NCBI GenBank assembly: GCA_003258405.1
Contig: QKPN01000016.1
Span: 25,475-89,474, forward strand
Length of the DNA: 64,000 bases
Source of the DNA: Rhodobacteraceae bacterium DSL-40
Lineage (GTDB): Bacteria > Pseudomonadota > Alphaproteobacteria > Rhodobacterales > Rhodobacteraceae
Reading direction: 5' to 3'
In this document: piece after piece, positions 49,151 to 60,185 of the stretch
Numbering within the stretch: the stretch's first letter is position 1
Layout: every line of letters begins with the position of its first letter
Program-made: the position numbers and the translations under genes
Notes under the pieces: model-generated
The model's database searches: none
The model's input: only the letters and a program-made list of their open reading frames with translations
Told to the model about the DNA's origin: nothing

Positions 49151-50180
49151 GGGTCTGTCCTCTGGGCGCCGGCCCGGTCGAAAGGCCGAGGGTAAGCTCG
49201 ACCTCCCAGAGCTCCTGGCGGGGGCCGCTTTCGGGGGTCGAGATCAGGTCGATGAGCATCCGTGCGGCTTGCCGCCCGGCGGCCCGTACCGAGGAGCGCG
49301 TTGCGGTGAAGAGCGGCACCTCCCCTGCGTTGGGCAGGAACGAGAGGTCGTCATCGTGGGTGGTGATGGAGAAATCCCGCCCCGCCTGGCGGCCGAGCTC
49401 GCGCATCGCCCGCAGCACACCATGGGCCGTGATGATCGAGGAGGTGAGGAACGCTGTCGGCGGATCGGCGAGCTGCATCATGCGGGTCGCCGCCGCGTAG
49501 CCCAGCGGCTCCGTCATCTCGCTCTGATGGGCGAGGTCGGTGTCGAAGGCGATCCCTGCCTCGATCAGCGCCTCTTCGTAGCCGAGGCGCCGCCGCGCGG
49601 CGAAGGAAAGCTGCTCCTGCCCGTTCAGCAGCGCGATTCGCCGGTGGCCGAGATGGGCAAGGAGCTCCGTCGCGCGGCGGAAGGCCCGGCGGTTGTTGAT
49701 GTCGATCCAGGAATAGCCTGCCTCGTCGGGCCCGGTGCGGCCATGCACGAGAAAGGGCAGGCCGAGCTCGGCGAGCAGCTCGATGCGGAAATCGACGACC
49801 TTCGGTCCGGACACCAGAATCCCGTCCACCTTCCGCTGCCGCGCCATTTCCCGGTAGGCCTCGGCCTCCTGCTCGGCGGGCACGATCGAGAGCACGGTGT
49901 CGTAGCCCGCTGCCGAATAGGTCTCGCCGGCGCCGGCGAGAAAATCGGCAAAGACCGGGTTGATCATCTGGTGCTCGGCGATCGGAATCACGTGCCCGAT
50001 GGCGAGCGTCCGGCCTGTGGCAAGCCGCCGCGCCACCTGGTTCGGGGCATAGCCATGCAACCGCGCCGCCTCTGCCACCCGTTCCCGCGTCGCGGCGCTC
50101 ACCTCCGGATAGCCGTTGAGCGCACGGCTCACGGTCGTGGTGGAAAGGTCGAGGAGGTTTGCGAGCTCTCTCAGATTCAT
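49143..50180 (-). CDS. aglR: LacI-family transcriptional regulator (AglR-like)
   Basis: 345 residues. The N-terminal helix-turn-helix and hinge are clear: L-R-E-L-A-N-L-L-D-L-S-T-T-T-V-S-R-A-L-N-G-Y-P-E-V (residues 3-27), then a periplasmic-binding-protein-like sugar-sensing domain. The start at 50180 is chosen because it begins right at the HTH; an upstream in-frame start would put coding sequence across the operator. It probably represses both its own operon and aglEFGK through the two palindromes in the intergenic region. Confidence 0.93.
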   Translation of the reverse strand: MNLRELANLLDLSTTTVSRALNGYPEVSAATRERVAEAARLHGYAPNQVARRLATGRTLAIGHVIPIAEHQMINPVFADFLAGAGETYSAAGYDTVLSIVPAEQEAEAYREMARQRKVDGILVSGPKVVDFRIELLAELGLPFLVHGRTGPDEAGYSWIDINNRRAFRRATELLAHLGHRRIALLNGQEQLSFAARRRLGYEEALIEAGIAFDTDLAHQSEMTEPLGYAAATRMMQLADPPTAFLTSSIITAHGVLRAMRELGRQAGRDFSITTHDDDLSFLPNAGEVPLFTATRSSVRAAGRQAARMLIDLISTPESGPRQELWEVELTLGLSTGPAPRGQTHA

Positions 50181-50194
50181 GGTGATCCAGCATT

Positions 50195-50206
50195 CAAAGC
50201 GCTTTG
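50195..50206. promoter_or_regulatory. LacI-type operator 1 (CAAAGCGCTTTG)
   Basis: A perfect 12-bp palindrome with central CG, as LacI/GalR proteins prefer. It lies 14 bp ahead of the regulator start, beside its probable -10 (AAAATC on the minus strand, 50207-50212; -35 TTGTCA at 50231-50236, spacing 18). Confidence 0.8.
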
Positions 50207-50265
50207 GATTTTGACAAGCCTTGTCCGGCCTGACAATGGGGTAGGGGGAATATTTTCGGCATTGC

Positions 50266-50294
50266 TTGACAGTTTCCGAGGGCTGTCGCATGGT
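50266..50294 (+). promoter_or_regulatory. Probable aglE promoter
   Basis: A consensus -35 TTGACA (50266-50271) is followed 17 bp later by a weak -10, CATGGT (50289-50294). Operator 2 begins ten bases downstream, near the expected transcription start, so repressor binding would block initiation or escape. Confidence 0.5.
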
Positions 50295-50303
50295 TCGAGC
50301 ATT

Positions 50304-50315
50304 CAAAGCGGTTTG
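50304..50315. promoter_or_regulatory. LacI-type operator 2 (CAAAGCGGTTTG)
   Basis: Matches operator 1 except for one base and shares its 5' flank ATT. The distance between operator centres is 109 bp, compatible with repression by DNA looping across both divergent promoters. Confidence 0.75.
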
Positions 50316-50380
50316 GCATATGGGTCAAACTGGCAGTTCAACGCGGCCCGTTCGAGGCTGGAGGATTGGGGAGAAAACGC

Positions 50381-51724
50381 ATGAGAGCGTGGTACTGCGC
50401 GAGCGCAGCGGCTGGATTGTCGCTGTTTGCCGGCGTCGCCGGAGCACAGGATCTGAAATTCGCGCCGGGTGAAGATGCGCGGTTCAACTGGGCGAGCTAC
50501 GACGAATTTGCCGCAAGCCACGACCTCTCGGGGCAAACCCTGTCGATCTTCGGGCCCTGGCTTGGCCCCGACAAGGAACTCATCGAGAGCGTGCTTGCTT
50601 ATTTCGAGGCGGCTACCGGCGCCGATGTGCGCTATGCGGGCTCCGACAGTTTCGAGCAGCAGATCGTGATCGATGCCCAGGCGGGTTCGGCCTCGAATAT
50701 CGCGGTCTTCCCGCAGCCCGGCCTGCTCAAGGATCTCGCCGCCAAGGGACTTGTCACGCCGCTCGATTCCGCCACTGCCGACTGGGTGCGCGAGAATTAC
50801 GCTGCTGGCGACTCCTGGGTCGATCTCGGCAGCACCAACGGCGAACTCTACGGCTTCTTCTACAAGGCCGACCTCAAGTCGCTCGTCTGGTATGTGCCCG
50901 AGAATTTCGAGGATGCGGGCTACGAGGTGCCGGAGACCATGGAGGATCTGCTCGCACTCTCGCAGCAGATCGTCGACGATGGCGGCACGCCTTGGTGCAT
51001 CGGGCTCGGGTCGGGCGATGCAACCGGCTGGCCCGCCACCGACTGGGTCGAGGATCTGCTGTTGCGGCTCCAGTCGCCGGAAGTCTACGACGGCTGGGTA
51101 ACCAACGAGATCCCCTTCGATGATCCGCGTGTGGTCGAGGCGATCGACGCCTTCGGCACCTTCGCGCGCAACGACGACTGGGTCGCAGGCGGCGCCGCTG
51201 CCGTTGCCACAACCGATTTCCGCGACAGCCCGCAGGGCCTCTTCCAGTCGCCGCCGGCCTGCTACCTGCACAAGCAGGCAAGTTTCATCCCGAGCTTCTT
51301 CCCTGCCGGAACCGAAGTCGGGCTCGATGCTGATTTCTTCTACTTCCCGGCCTGGGAGGAAAAGGATCTCGGCAAGCCGGTGCTCGGCGCCGGCACGGTC
51401 TTCGGGATCACCAACGACAGCCCCGCCGCGCATGCCTTCATCGATTTCCTCAAGACGCCGATCGCGCATGAGGTCTGGATGGCGCAGTCGGGCTTCCTCA
51501 CACCGTTCAAGGGCGTCAATCTCGATGCCTATGCCACGGACAGCCAGAGGCAGATGGGCGAGATCCTGCTCGGTGCCACCACCTTCCGGTTCGACGCTTC
51601 CGACCTCATGCCGGGCCGAGTCGGCGCCGGGGCGTTCTGGACCGGCATGGTCGATTATGTCGGCGGCGAGGATGCCGAGGCGGTCGCGAAGAACATCCAG
51701 GGTGTCTGGAACGCACTGAACTGA
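50381..51724 (+). CDS. aglE: Alpha-glucoside-type ABC transporter substrate-binding protein
   Basis: 447-aa periplasmic binding protein (family 1 extracellular sugar-binding) with a Sec signal peptide ending A-G-V-A-G-A-Q. The GPWLGPDKELIESVLAYFEA and PPACYLHKQASFIPSFFP segments are AglE-like. It captures an oligosaccharide, probably an alpha- or beta-glucoside, for AglFG. GGGGAGAAAACGC precedes the ATG at 50381. It is the first gene of the rightward sugar operon. Confidence 0.93.
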   Translation: MRAWYCASAAAGLSLFAGVAGAQDLKFAPGEDARFNWASYDEFAASHDLSGQTLSIFGPWLGPDKELIESVLAYFEAATGADVRYAGSDSFEQQIVIDAQAGSASNIAVFPQPGLLKDLAAKGLVTPLDSATADWVRENYAAGDSWVDLGSTNGELYGFFYKADLKSLVWYVPENFEDAGYEVPETMEDLLALSQQIVDDGGTPWCIGLGSGDATGWPATDWVEDLLLRLQSPEVYDGWVTNEIPFDDPRVVEAIDAFGTFARNDDWVAGGAAAVATTDFRDSPQGLFQSPPACYLHKQASFIPSFFPAGTEVGLDADFFYFPAWEEKDLGKPVLGAGTVFGITNDSPAAHAFIDFLKTPIAHEVWMAQSGFLTPFKGVNLDAYATDSQRQMGEILLGATTFRFDASDLMPGRVGAGAFWTGMVDYVGGEDAEAVAKNIQGVWNALN

Positions 51725-51753
51725 TCCCGGCAAACGGGACGGCTGCAAGCCCG

Positions 51754-51778
51754 CCGGGCGCCTGTCGAGGGTGCCCGG
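51754..51778 (+). terminator. Intercistronic hairpin between aglE and aglF
   Basis: CCGGGCGCC and GGTGCCCGG pair with one wobble around a seven-base loop. Such hairpins after binding-protein genes commonly stabilise the upstream mRNA and lower expression of the permease genes. Confidence 0.45.
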
Positions 51779-51811
51779 AAGGGCTCGGGCGGAAAAGGAG
51801 GGGAAGGGACG

Positions 51812-52804
51812 ATGGGCCAGATTCTGTCCGCGCTTGGCGTGGTCATTCTCGGGGTCGCCGCATGTGCCGGCTATTTCTGGGGCAGCAACGTGATCCTCGA
51901 CCGGATCTACCCGCCGCGCGGGCCGAACGCGGGGGCGAACATCATGAGGGCCAATACCATCCGGCCCTGGCTCTTCGTCGGCCCCGCGCTCTTCGCGCTC
52001 ACCATCTACCTCATCTACCCGGTCTTCGCCTCGGTCTGGCTCTCGCTCCATGACCGCAGCGGCGAAACCTTCGTGGGCACGTCGAACTACACCTGGATGC
52101 TCAACGACCCCGAATTCCGCCAGAGCTTCCGCAACAACATGCTCTGGCTCCTGATCGTGCCCGCGGGCGCGACCTTCTTCGGCCTGCTCGCGGCGGCGGT
52201 CACCGACCGGATCTGGTGGGGCAACATCGCGAAATCCCTCATCTTCCTGCCGATGGCGATCAGCTTCATCGGCGCCTCGGTGATCTGGAAATTCATCTAC
52301 GACTATCGCGGCGAGGGCCAGCCGGAGATCGGCCTCCTCAACGCCATCGTGGTGGGGCTGGGCGGCGAGCCGCACGCCTGGATCACCATGCCGTTCTGGA
52401 ACAACGTTTTCCTCATGGTGATCCTGATCTGGATCCAGACCGGGTTCGCCATGGTGATCCTCTCCGCCGCGCTGCGCGGCATCCCGGAGGAGACCATCGA
52501 GGCGGCCGTGCTCGACGGCGCCTCGCCGCTGCAGATCTTCTTCAAGATCAAGGTGCCGCAGATCTGGGGCACCATCGCCGTGGTCTGGACCACGATCACC
52601 ATCCTCGTGCTCAAGGTCTTCGACATCGTGCTCGCGATGACCAACGGGCAGTGGAACACCCAGGTGCTCGCCAACCTCATGTTCAACTGGATGTTTCGCG
52701 GCGGCGGCGATTTCGGCCGCGGGGCGGCGATCGCCGTCATCATCATGGTCCTCGTCATTCCGATCATGATCTGGAACATCCGCAACGCCTCGAAGGAGCA
52801 GTGA
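51812..52804 (+). CDS. aglF: ABC sugar transporter permease AglF
   Basis: 330-aa inner-membrane permease with about seven spans, the first in a lumen-facing extension (ALGVVILGVAACAGYFWG). The EAA motif is E-A-A-V-L-D-G-A-S-P-L-Q-I-F-F-K-I-K-V-P (about residue 230), which contacts the ATPase. It is the malF-like partner; AglG starts one base after its stop. Confidence 0.93.
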   Translation: MGQILSALGVVILGVAACAGYFWGSNVILDRIYPPRGPNAGANIMRANTIRPWLFVGPALFALTIYLIYPVFASVWLSLHDRSGETFVGTSNYTWMLNDPEFRQSFRNNMLWLLIVPAGATFFGLLAAAVTDRIWWGNIAKSLIFLPMAISFIGASVIWKFIYDYRGEGQPEIGLLNAIVVGLGGEPHAWITMPFWNNVFLMVILIWIQTGFAMVILSAALRGIPEETIEAAVLDGASPLQIFFKIKVPQIWGTIAVVWTTITILVLKVFDIVLAMTNGQWNTQVLANLMFNWMFRGGGDFGRGAAIAVIIMVLVIPIMIWNIRNASKEQ

Positions 52805-52805
52805 G

Positions 52806-53957
52806 ATGGAAGGCATCGCCGGACGCAATCCGCTCGTCACCTGGCTCGTCCACATATCGGCGGCGCTGCTCGTCATCATCTGGACCGTGCCCACCATGGG
52901 GCTCTTCATCTCCTCGCTCCGCGACAAGGACCAGATCGCCGTCTCGGGCTGGTGGACAGCGCTCTCGGGCTCCGAGCAGAACCTCGTCGAGCGCACCGCG
53001 GCCCCTGACGAGGCGGTCGAGCGCGATGGGACATGGGTGCTCGAGGGCAATCTCTTCGGCGAGAACGAGGGAACGGTCTCGGCCTTCGGCTGGCGCGCCC
53101 AGGAGCCCGCGGCCTTCCAGCCCGGCGAGACGGCCGAGCTCCGCGGCGGCGAGACACTCACCGTTGAGAAGGACGGCACCTACATCCTCTCGAGCGTCGA
53201 GCAGCCCGAGGGCAAGCGCGGCCAGCGCATCTTCTTCACCTCGCTCCAGCCGCCGAAATTCACCCTCGACAACTATCGCAACGTGCTCTTCTCGCAAGGC
53301 ATCGGGCGGTCCTTCATCAACTCGCTGACCGTCACCATCCCCTCGACCGTCATCCCGATCCTGATCGCGGCCTTCGCGGCCTATGCGCTCGCCTGGATGC
53401 CGTTCCCGGGGCGCGCGCTTCTGCTCGCGACCGTTGTGGGCCTTCTCGTCGTGCCGCTCCAGATGTCGCTCATCCCGCTCCTGCAGATGTACAACAGCGT
53501 CGGTGGTTTTCTCGGGGTGCCCGCCAAGACCTATGCCGGGATCTGGCTCGCCCATACCGGCTTCGGCTTGCCGCTCGCGATCTATCTGCTGCGGAACTAC
53601 ATGGCGGGGCTGCCGCGCGAGATCATAGAGAGCGCGCGCGTCGACGGTGCCTCGGATTTCGAGATCTTCGTGAAGATCATCCTGCCGCTCTCCTTCCCGG
53701 CGCTCGCCTCCTTCGCGATCTTCCAGTTCCTCTGGGTGTGGAACGATCTGCTGATCGCGATGGTCTTCCTCGGCAACAACGAGGAGCAGCTCGTGCTCAC
53801 CGGCCGCCTGCGCGAACTGCTGGGCAGCCGCGGCGGCAATTGGGAGATCCTCACGGCCTCGGCCTTCGTGACCATCATCATCCCGCTGCTCGTGTTCATC
53901 ACGCTCCAGCGCTACCTGGTCCGCGGGCTTCTGGCCGGCTCGGTGAAGGGGGGCTGA
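52806..53957 (+). CDS. aglG: ABC sugar transporter permease AglG
   Basis: 383-aa malG-like permease. It has a large periplasmic insertion (about 40-150) between the first and second spans, as in AglG proteins. The EAA loop is E-S-A-R-V-D-G-A-S-D-F-E-I-F-V-K-I-I-L-P (about residue 275). It ends R-G-L-L-A-G-S-V-K-G, the conserved permease C-terminus. Confidence 0.94.
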   Translation: MEGIAGRNPLVTWLVHISAALLVIIWTVPTMGLFISSLRDKDQIAVSGWWTALSGSEQNLVERTAAPDEAVERDGTWVLEGNLFGENEGTVSAFGWRAQEPAAFQPGETAELRGGETLTVEKDGTYILSSVEQPEGKRGQRIFFTSLQPPKFTLDNYRNVLFSQGIGRSFINSLTVTIPSTVIPILIAAFAAYALAWMPFPGRALLLATVVGLLVVPLQMSLIPLLQMYNSVGGFLGVPAKTYAGIWLAHTGFGLPLAIYLLRNYMAGLPREIIESARVDGASDFEIFVKIILPLSFPALASFAIFQFLWVWNDLLIAMVFLGNNEEQLVLTGRLRELLGSRGGNWEILTASAFVTIIIPLLVFITLQRYLVRGLLAGSVKGG

Positions 53958-53983
53958 GACCGCGCGCGCCCATATCCTCCGTG

Positions 53984-54004
53984 CCGCGGCCATCGGGGCC
54001 GCGG
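53984..54004. repeat. Intercistronic hairpin between aglG and aglK
   Basis: CCGCGGCC-ATCGG-GGCCGCGG, eight perfect pairs, five-base loop, no T-run. Possibly an mRNA-processing or stability element in the 122-bp gap before the ATPase gene. Confidence 0.5.
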
Positions 54005-54079
54005 ACAGGGGGTGGGGGCGCCGGTCCCGAACGGATGCAGCAGACAGGCGAGAACAAGAATAGTGATTGGGGGAAATAG

Positions 54080-55168
<1,089 letters not shown>

Positions 55169-55190
55169 TCCGATGTCTGTGGGGGGTTGA

Positions 55191-55213
55191 ATAAATCACG
55201 TAGACTGATTTAT
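55191..55213. promoter_or_regulatory. Operator-like inverted repeat ATAAATCA-N7-TGATTTAT
   Basis: Perfect eight-base arms, seven-base spacer, 37 bp before the sugar-kinase start and 22 bp after the aglK stop. It is far more AT-rich than the region. It probably binds a dimeric regulator of the kinase–Entner–Doudoroff operon; the regulator gene is not evident in the window. Confidence 0.7.
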
Positions 55214-55250
55214 AAGCCTCGCAACAACAAGACTGGGGAGGATTCGGCTG

Positions 55251-56180
55251 ATGTTCCTTGTGTGCGGAGAAGCGCTTTTCGACTTCTTTCTGGAGCGGGA
55301 GCAGGGGCCGGGTCAGGCGAGCTATGATGCTCGCGCCGGCGGCTCGCCCTTCAACGTGGCGATCGGGCTTGCGCGTCTTGAGCGCTCCGTGGGGCTCCTG
55401 ACCGGGCTCTCGACCGATCTCCTCGGTCAGCGGCTGCGCCAGGTGCTCGAGGCGGAATCGGTCTCGACCCGCTATTCGGTCTCCACCGCGCGGCCGACGA
55501 CACTCAGCCTCGTCGGTCTCGATACCGCCGGTGTGCCCGCCTACCAGTTCTACGACGCCAATTCCGCGGGCTCCGGCATGACCGATGTCGAGGTGCCCGA
55601 GATCGGGCCGGAGGTCACGGGCTTCCACTTCGGCTCGTTCTCGCTGGTGGCCGAGCCGGCGGCGGATGCCTTCGCGTCTCTCGCCCGGCGCCATAAGGAT
55701 CTCTTCATCTCGCTTGACCCGAACATCCGCCCGACCGTCGAGCCGGACATGGCCGTCTGGCGCCGCCGCCTCGCCGGGCTCTATCCGCTCGCCAATCTCG
55801 TGAAGATCAGCGCCGAGGATCTCGAGCTCCTGCATCCGGGCCGAACGGCTGAGGATTTTGCCGCGGAGGGTCTGGCCAACGGAGTTCAGCTCGTTATTGT
55901 CACCGACGGGGGCGAACAGGCGAGAGGCTGGATGGCCGGTGGGGTGAGCGCAAGCGCGACGCCGCCAAAGTCCGAGGTGGTCGACACCGTCGGAGCCGGC
56001 GACACCTTCCAGGCAGCCCTTCTCGCCACGCTTCTGCGCGGGCCGCAGGGTCCGGCCGAAACACTCGGCGCGATGGACCGGGAGGGTCTGGCCGCGATGC
56101 TCGCCTTCGCCGCCCGCGCCGCCGCTGTAACATGTACCCGTCGCGGCGCCGATCTGCCGCGCGCTTCAGAACTTGTGTGA
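55251..56180 (+). CDS. PfkB-family sugar kinase, probable fructokinase
   Basis: 309 residues, ribokinase fold. The first PfkB signature is near [13 protein letters not shown] (residues 27-39), the second is [11 protein letters not shown] (about 244-254) with the catalytic Asp in GAGD. Being first in the operon with zwf, pgl, edd, eda and pgi suggests fructose phosphorylation, since Pgi links fructose-6-phosphate to glucose-6-phosphate. A 2-keto-3-deoxygluconate kinase is the alternative. Confidence 0.88.
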   Translation: MFLVCGEALFDFFLEREQGPGQASYDARAGGSPFNVAIGLARLERSVGLLTGLSTDLLGQRLRQVLEAESVSTRYSVSTARPTTLSLVGLDTAGVPAYQFYDANSAGSGMTDVEVPEIGPEVTGFHFGSFSLVAEPAADAFASLARRHKDLFISLDPNIRPTVEPDMAVWRRRLAGLYPLANLVKISAEDLELLHPGRTAEDFAAEGLANGVQLVIVTDGGEQARGWMAGGVSASATPPKSEVVDTVGAGDTFQAALLATLLRGPQGPAETLGAMDREGLAAMLAFAARAAAVTCTRRGADLPRASELV

Positions 56181-56196
56181 GGAGAAGGAAGCCAGG

Positions 56197-57657
56197 ATGG
56201 TCTCCACCGTCATTCCCGTTCCGTCCTTCGATCTGGTGATCTTCGGCGCCACCGGCGATCTTGCCCGGCGCAAGATCCTGCCGAGCCTCTACCGCCGGCT
56301 CGCCGTGCAGCAGATGCCGTCGGACGCCCGGGTCATCGGTGCCGCGCGCTCCAAGATGAGCCGCAGCGAATTCCGCAAGATGATTTCCGACGCGCTGACC
56401 GAATTCGTCGAGCCGAAGCTGCTCAACCCCGCCACCGTCGAGACCTTCCTCGGCTGCATCGACTACGTGATGGTGGATGCGACCGGCACCAACGGCTGGT
56501 CCTCGCTCGCCAAGAAGCTCGAGGAACGCCCCGAGGTCACCCGCGCCTTCTACCTCTCCGTCGCGCCCTCGCTCTTCGAGCAGATCGCCGCCAAGCTCTC
56601 CGAAAGCGGCATCGCCACGCCCGAAAGCCGGATCGTGATCGAGAAGCCGCTCGGCCACGACCTCGCCTCGGCCATGAAGCTCAACGCCTCGCTCGCCCGC
56701 AGCTTCGACGAGGGCCAGATCTACCGGATCGACCATTATCTCGGGAAGGAGACGGTCCAGAACCTGATGGCGATCCGCTTCGCCAACGCGCTCTTCGAGC
56801 CGCTCTGGAACTCGGGCTTCGTCGAGCATGTGCAGATCACCGTGGCCGAGAGCGTCGGCGTCGAGGGGCGGGGCAGCTACTACGACCACTCCGGCGCCAT
56901 GCGCGACATGGTGCAGAACCACATGATGCAGCTCCTCTGCCTCACGGCCATGGAGCCGCCCTCCCGCTTCGACCCCGACGCGGTGCGCGACGAGAAGCTC
57001 AAGGTGATCCGTGCGCTCGACCCGCTGAAGATCGGCGACACCGTGCGCGGCCAGTATCGCGCCCGGGGCAACGAGGGAAGCTATCACGACCACGTCGGCA
57101 ACCCTCAGAGCCGCACCGAGAGCTATGTCGCGATCCGCGCGCATATCTCGAACTGGCGCTGGTCCGGCACCCCCTTCTACCTCCGCACCGGCAAGAAGCT
57201 CGGCGCGCGGATGTCCGAGATCGCCGTGGTGTTCAAGCACCCGCCGCACACGATCTTCCCGCAGGTGGACGATCTCAAGGGCAACGCCCTCATCATCCGC
57301 CTCCAGCCCGACGAGGGCATCACCATGCGGGTGACGATCAAGGAGCCCGGCCCGGGCGGCATGCGCCTCGTCGAGGTGCCGCTCGACATGACCTTCGCCG
57401 ATGCGCTGGGCGAGGACGGTGGCACGATGCCCGAGGCCTACGAACGCCTCATCATGGACGTGATCCGCGGTGACCAGACCCTCTTCATGCGCGGCGACGA
57501 GGTCGAGGCCGCCTGGGCCTGGACAGATCCGGTCATCGATGCCTGGGCCGAGAGCGGCTCGAAACCGCTGCCCTACGATCCCGGCAGCGGCGGGCCGGTG
57601 GACGCCTACAAGCTCACCTCGCTCGACGGGCACCTCTGGCGCGAGATCACCACATGA
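56197..57657 (+). CDS. zwf: Glucose-6-phosphate 1-dehydrogenase
   Basis: 486 aa. The dinucleotide motif is G17-A-T-G-D-L-A23 and the substrate-site signature R-I-D-H-Y-L-G-K-E is near residue 178. It oxidises glucose-6-phosphate to 6-phosphogluconolactone with NAD(P)+. The ATG at 56197 follows AAGGAAGCCAGG; the frame is open eight codons upstream. The stop overlaps the pgl ATG (ATGA). Confidence 0.97.
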   Translation: MVSTVIPVPSFDLVIFGATGDLARRKILPSLYRRLAVQQMPSDARVIGAARSKMSRSEFRKMISDALTEFVEPKLLNPATVETFLGCIDYVMVDATGTNGWSSLAKKLEERPEVTRAFYLSVAPSLFEQIAAKLSESGIATPESRIVIEKPLGHDLASAMKLNASLARSFDEGQIYRIDHYLGKETVQNLMAIRFANALFEPLWNSGFVEHVQITVAESVGVEGRGSYYDHSGAMRDMVQNHMMQLLCLTAMEPPSRFDPDAVRDEKLKVIRALDPLKIGDTVRGQYRARGNEGSYHDHVGNPQSRTESYVAIRAHISNWRWSGTPFYLRTGKKLGARMSEIAVVFKHPPHTIFPQVDDLKGNALIIRLQPDEGITMRVTIKEPGPGGMRLVEVPLDMTFADALGEDGGTMPEAYERLIMDVIRGDQTLFMRGDEVEAAWAWTDPVIDAWAESGSKPLPYDPGSGGPVDAYKLTSLDGHLWREITT

Positions 57658-58343
57658 GCGAAGCGGCCTTCACCCCCTATCCCGACCGCGACTCGCTGAT
57701 GCGCGGGCTGGCCGAGCTCGTCGCCGACCAGCTCCGCGCCGCGGTGGCGACCAAGGGCCGGGCAACGCTCGCCGTGCCCGGCGGCACCACTCCGGGCCCG
57801 TTCCTCACATGGCTCTCCGAGGCCGATCTCGGCTGGGAGAATGTCGCGGTCATCCTCACCGACGAGCGCCAGGTGCCGGAAACCAGCGAGCGCTCCAACA
57901 CCAGACTGGTGCGCGAGACGCTGATGCAGAACGCGGCCATCGCGGCGACGCTCGTCGATTTTCTCGGTGCCGACGGCACGGACGAGGCGCTCGCCGCGAT
58001 CCGTGACCGCCTCGCGCCGGTCCTGCCGATCGACGTGCTCGTGACCGGCATGGGCGGGGACATGCACACCGCCTCGCTCTTCCCCGATGCGCCGGAACTT
58101 GCCGCGGCCCTCGATCCCGACGCGCCGATCCTCCTCGGGATCAGCCCCGCGGGTCAGCCCGAGGCGCGCCTCACCCTTACCGCCCCCGTCCTCAGCGCGG
58201 CCGCCGCCGCGCATGTCCTCATCACCGGCCCCGAGAAGAAGGCGGCCCTCGAGCATGCGCTCGCGGATGGCCCTGCCGCCGAGGCCCCCATCCGCGTCGT
58301 CCTGTCGGCGCCGTGCCCCGTCACGGTGCACTATGCCGACTGA
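57654..58343 (+). CDS. pgl: 6-phosphogluconolactonase
   Basis: 229-residue lactonase of the DevB/NagB-like fold. L-A-V-P-G-G-T-T-P (near 43) and V-I-L-T-D-E-R-Q-V (near 66) form the sugar-phosphate site; [15 protein letters not shown] (near 131) is diagnostic. It hydrolyses the zwf product and is translationally coupled to zwf. Confidence 0.96.
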   Translation: MSEAAFTPYPDRDSLMRGLAELVADQLRAAVATKGRATLAVPGGTTPGPFLTWLSEADLGWENVAVILTDERQVPETSERSNTRLVRETLMQNAAIAATLVDFLGADGTDEALAAIRDRLAPVLPIDVLVTGMGGDMHTASLFPDAPELAAALDPDAPILLGISPAGQPEARLTLTAPVLSAAAAAHVLITGPEKKAALEHALADGPAAEAPIRVVLSAPCPVTVHYAD

Positions 58344-58364
58344 CGGCCCTGCCAGGAGTTCGAC

Positions 58365-60185
58365 ATGAGCCTGAACGCAACCGTCGCCCAAGTCACCGAC
58401 CGCATCGTCGAGCGGTCGAAACCCCTCCGGCGGCCCTATCTCGACCGCATGGCGCGGGCACGCGACGAGGGTCCGAAACGCGCCCATCTCACCTGCGGCA
58501 ACCAGGCGCATGCCTATGCCGCGATGGGGTCGCGCGACAAGAAGTCGCTTGCCACCACCAGCGCCGGCAATCTCGGCATCATCACCGCCTACAACGACAT
58601 GCTCTCGGCGCATCAGCCCTACGAGACCTATCCCGATCTCATCCGGCGCGCGGCCCGCGCGGCGGGCGGCACGGCACAGGTCGCGGGCGGCGTCCCGGCG
58701 ATGTGCGACGGGGTGACGCAGGGCCAGGCGGGCATGGAGCTTTCGCTCTTCTCCCGCGACGTGATCGCCATGGCCGCGGGCGTCGCGCTCAGCCACGACG
58801 TGTTCGATGCGACCGTCTATCTCGGCGTCTGCGACAAGATCGTGCCGGGGCTCGTGATCGCCGCGGCGACCTTCGGCCACCTTCCGGCCGTCTTCCTGCC
58901 CGCCGGCCCGATGACATCGGGCATCCCCAATGACGAGAAATCGCGGGTGCGCCAGCAGTTCGCCACCGGCGAGGTCGGCCGCGACAAGCTGATGGAGGCC
59001 GAGATGGCCTCCTACCACGGTCCCGGCACCTGCACCTTCTACGGCACCGCCAACACCAACCAGATGCTGATGGAGTTCATGGGGCTCCACCTCCCCGGGT
59101 CCTCCTTCGTCAATCCGGGCACGCCGCTCCGCGAGGCGCTCACCGTCGAGGGGGCGAAGCGCGCCCTCGCGATCTCCGCGCTCGGCAACCAGTATACCCC
59201 CGCCTGCGACGTGCTCGACGAGCGGGCCTTCGTGAACGGCATCGTCGGCCTCAATGCCACCGGCGGCTCGACCAACCTGCTCATCCACCTCATCGCCATG
59301 GCGCGCGCGGCGGGCATCGTGCTCGACTGGCAGGATTTCGCGGAGCTCTCCGACGTGACCCCGCTGATGGCGCGGGTCTATCCCAACGGCCTCGCCGACG
59401 TGAACCATTTCCACGCCGCGGGCGGGCTCGGCTACATGATCGGCGAGCTGCTCGAAGACGGCCTGCTGCACCCCGACACCCGCACCGTCGCGGGCGAGGG
59501 GCTCGGGCGCTACACCGAGGAGCCGAAGCTCATCGACGGCGCGCTGGTCTGGGACAAGGGCGCGGGGGAAAGCCTCAACGACAAGATCCTGCGCCCCGCC
59601 TCCGATCCCTTCCAGCCCACCGGCGGCCTCCGCCGCCTCACCGGCAATCTCGGCACCGGCGTGATGAAGGTTTCCGCCGTCGCGCCCGAACGCCATGTGA
59701 TCGAGGCGCCCGCCCGCGTCTTCCACGACCAGGAAGAGGTGAAGGCCGCCTTCAAGGCCGGCGAGTTCACCTCCGACACCGTCGTCGTCGTCCGCTTCCA
59801 GGGCCCGAAGGCCAATGGCATGCCGGAGCTTCACAGCCTGACACCGGTCCTGGCGGTGCTGCAGGATCGCGGCCTCAAGGTCGCGCTGGTGACCGATGGC
59901 CGCATGTCCGGCGCGTCCGGCAAGGTGCCCTCGGCGATCCATGTGAGCCCCGAGGCGCTCGATGGCGGCCCGCTCGCGCTGCTGCGCGACGGCGATCTCG
60001 TGCGGGTCGATGCCGCAAGCGGTGCGCTCGATGTGCTGACGCCCGGCGTCTTCGACCGCCACCCGGTCCGCGCCGATCTGTCGGGCAATGAAACCGGCAC
60101 CGGACGCGATCTCTTTTCCACCTTCCGCCGCGCGGTCGGCCCGGCCGAGGCCGGCGCCTCGAGCCTGATTTCGGAGATGCACTGA
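58365..60185 (+). CDS. edd: 6-phosphogluconate dehydratase (Entner-Doudoroff)
   Basis: 606 aa, member of the IlvD/Edd family with an Fe-S cluster. Probable ligands are Cys in GGVPAMCDG and VCDKIVPG, plus one in the [14 protein letters not shown] segment. It produces 2-keto-3-deoxy-6-phosphogluconate. Length is standard for Edd. The end overlaps eda by one base (TGATG). Confidence 0.97.
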   Translation: MSLNATVAQVTDRIVERSKPLRRPYLDRMARARDEGPKRAHLTCGNQAHAYAAMGSRDKKSLATTSAGNLGIITAYNDMLSAHQPYETYPDLIRRAARAAGGTAQVAGGVPAMCDGVTQGQAGMELSLFSRDVIAMAAGVALSHDVFDATVYLGVCDKIVPGLVIAAATFGHLPAVFLPAGPMTSGIPNDEKSRVRQQFATGEVGRDKLMEAEMASYHGPGTCTFYGTANTNQMLMEFMGLHLPGSSFVNPGTPLREALTVEGAKRALAISALGNQYTPACDVLDERAFVNGIVGLNATGGSTNLLIHLIAMARAAGIVLDWQDFAELSDVTPLMARVYPNGLADVNHFHAAGGLGYMIGELLEDGLLHPDTRTVAGEGLGRYTEEPKLIDGALVWDKGAGESLNDKILRPASDPFQPTGGLRRLTGNLGTGVMKVSAVAPERHVIEAPARVFHDQEEVKAAFKAGEFTSDTVVVVRFQGPKANGMPELHSLTPVLAVLQDRGLKVALVTDGRMSGASGKVPSAIHVSPEALDGGPLALLRDGDLVRVDAASGALDVLTPGVFDRHPVRADLSGNETGTGRDLFSTFRRAVGPAEAGASSLISEMH

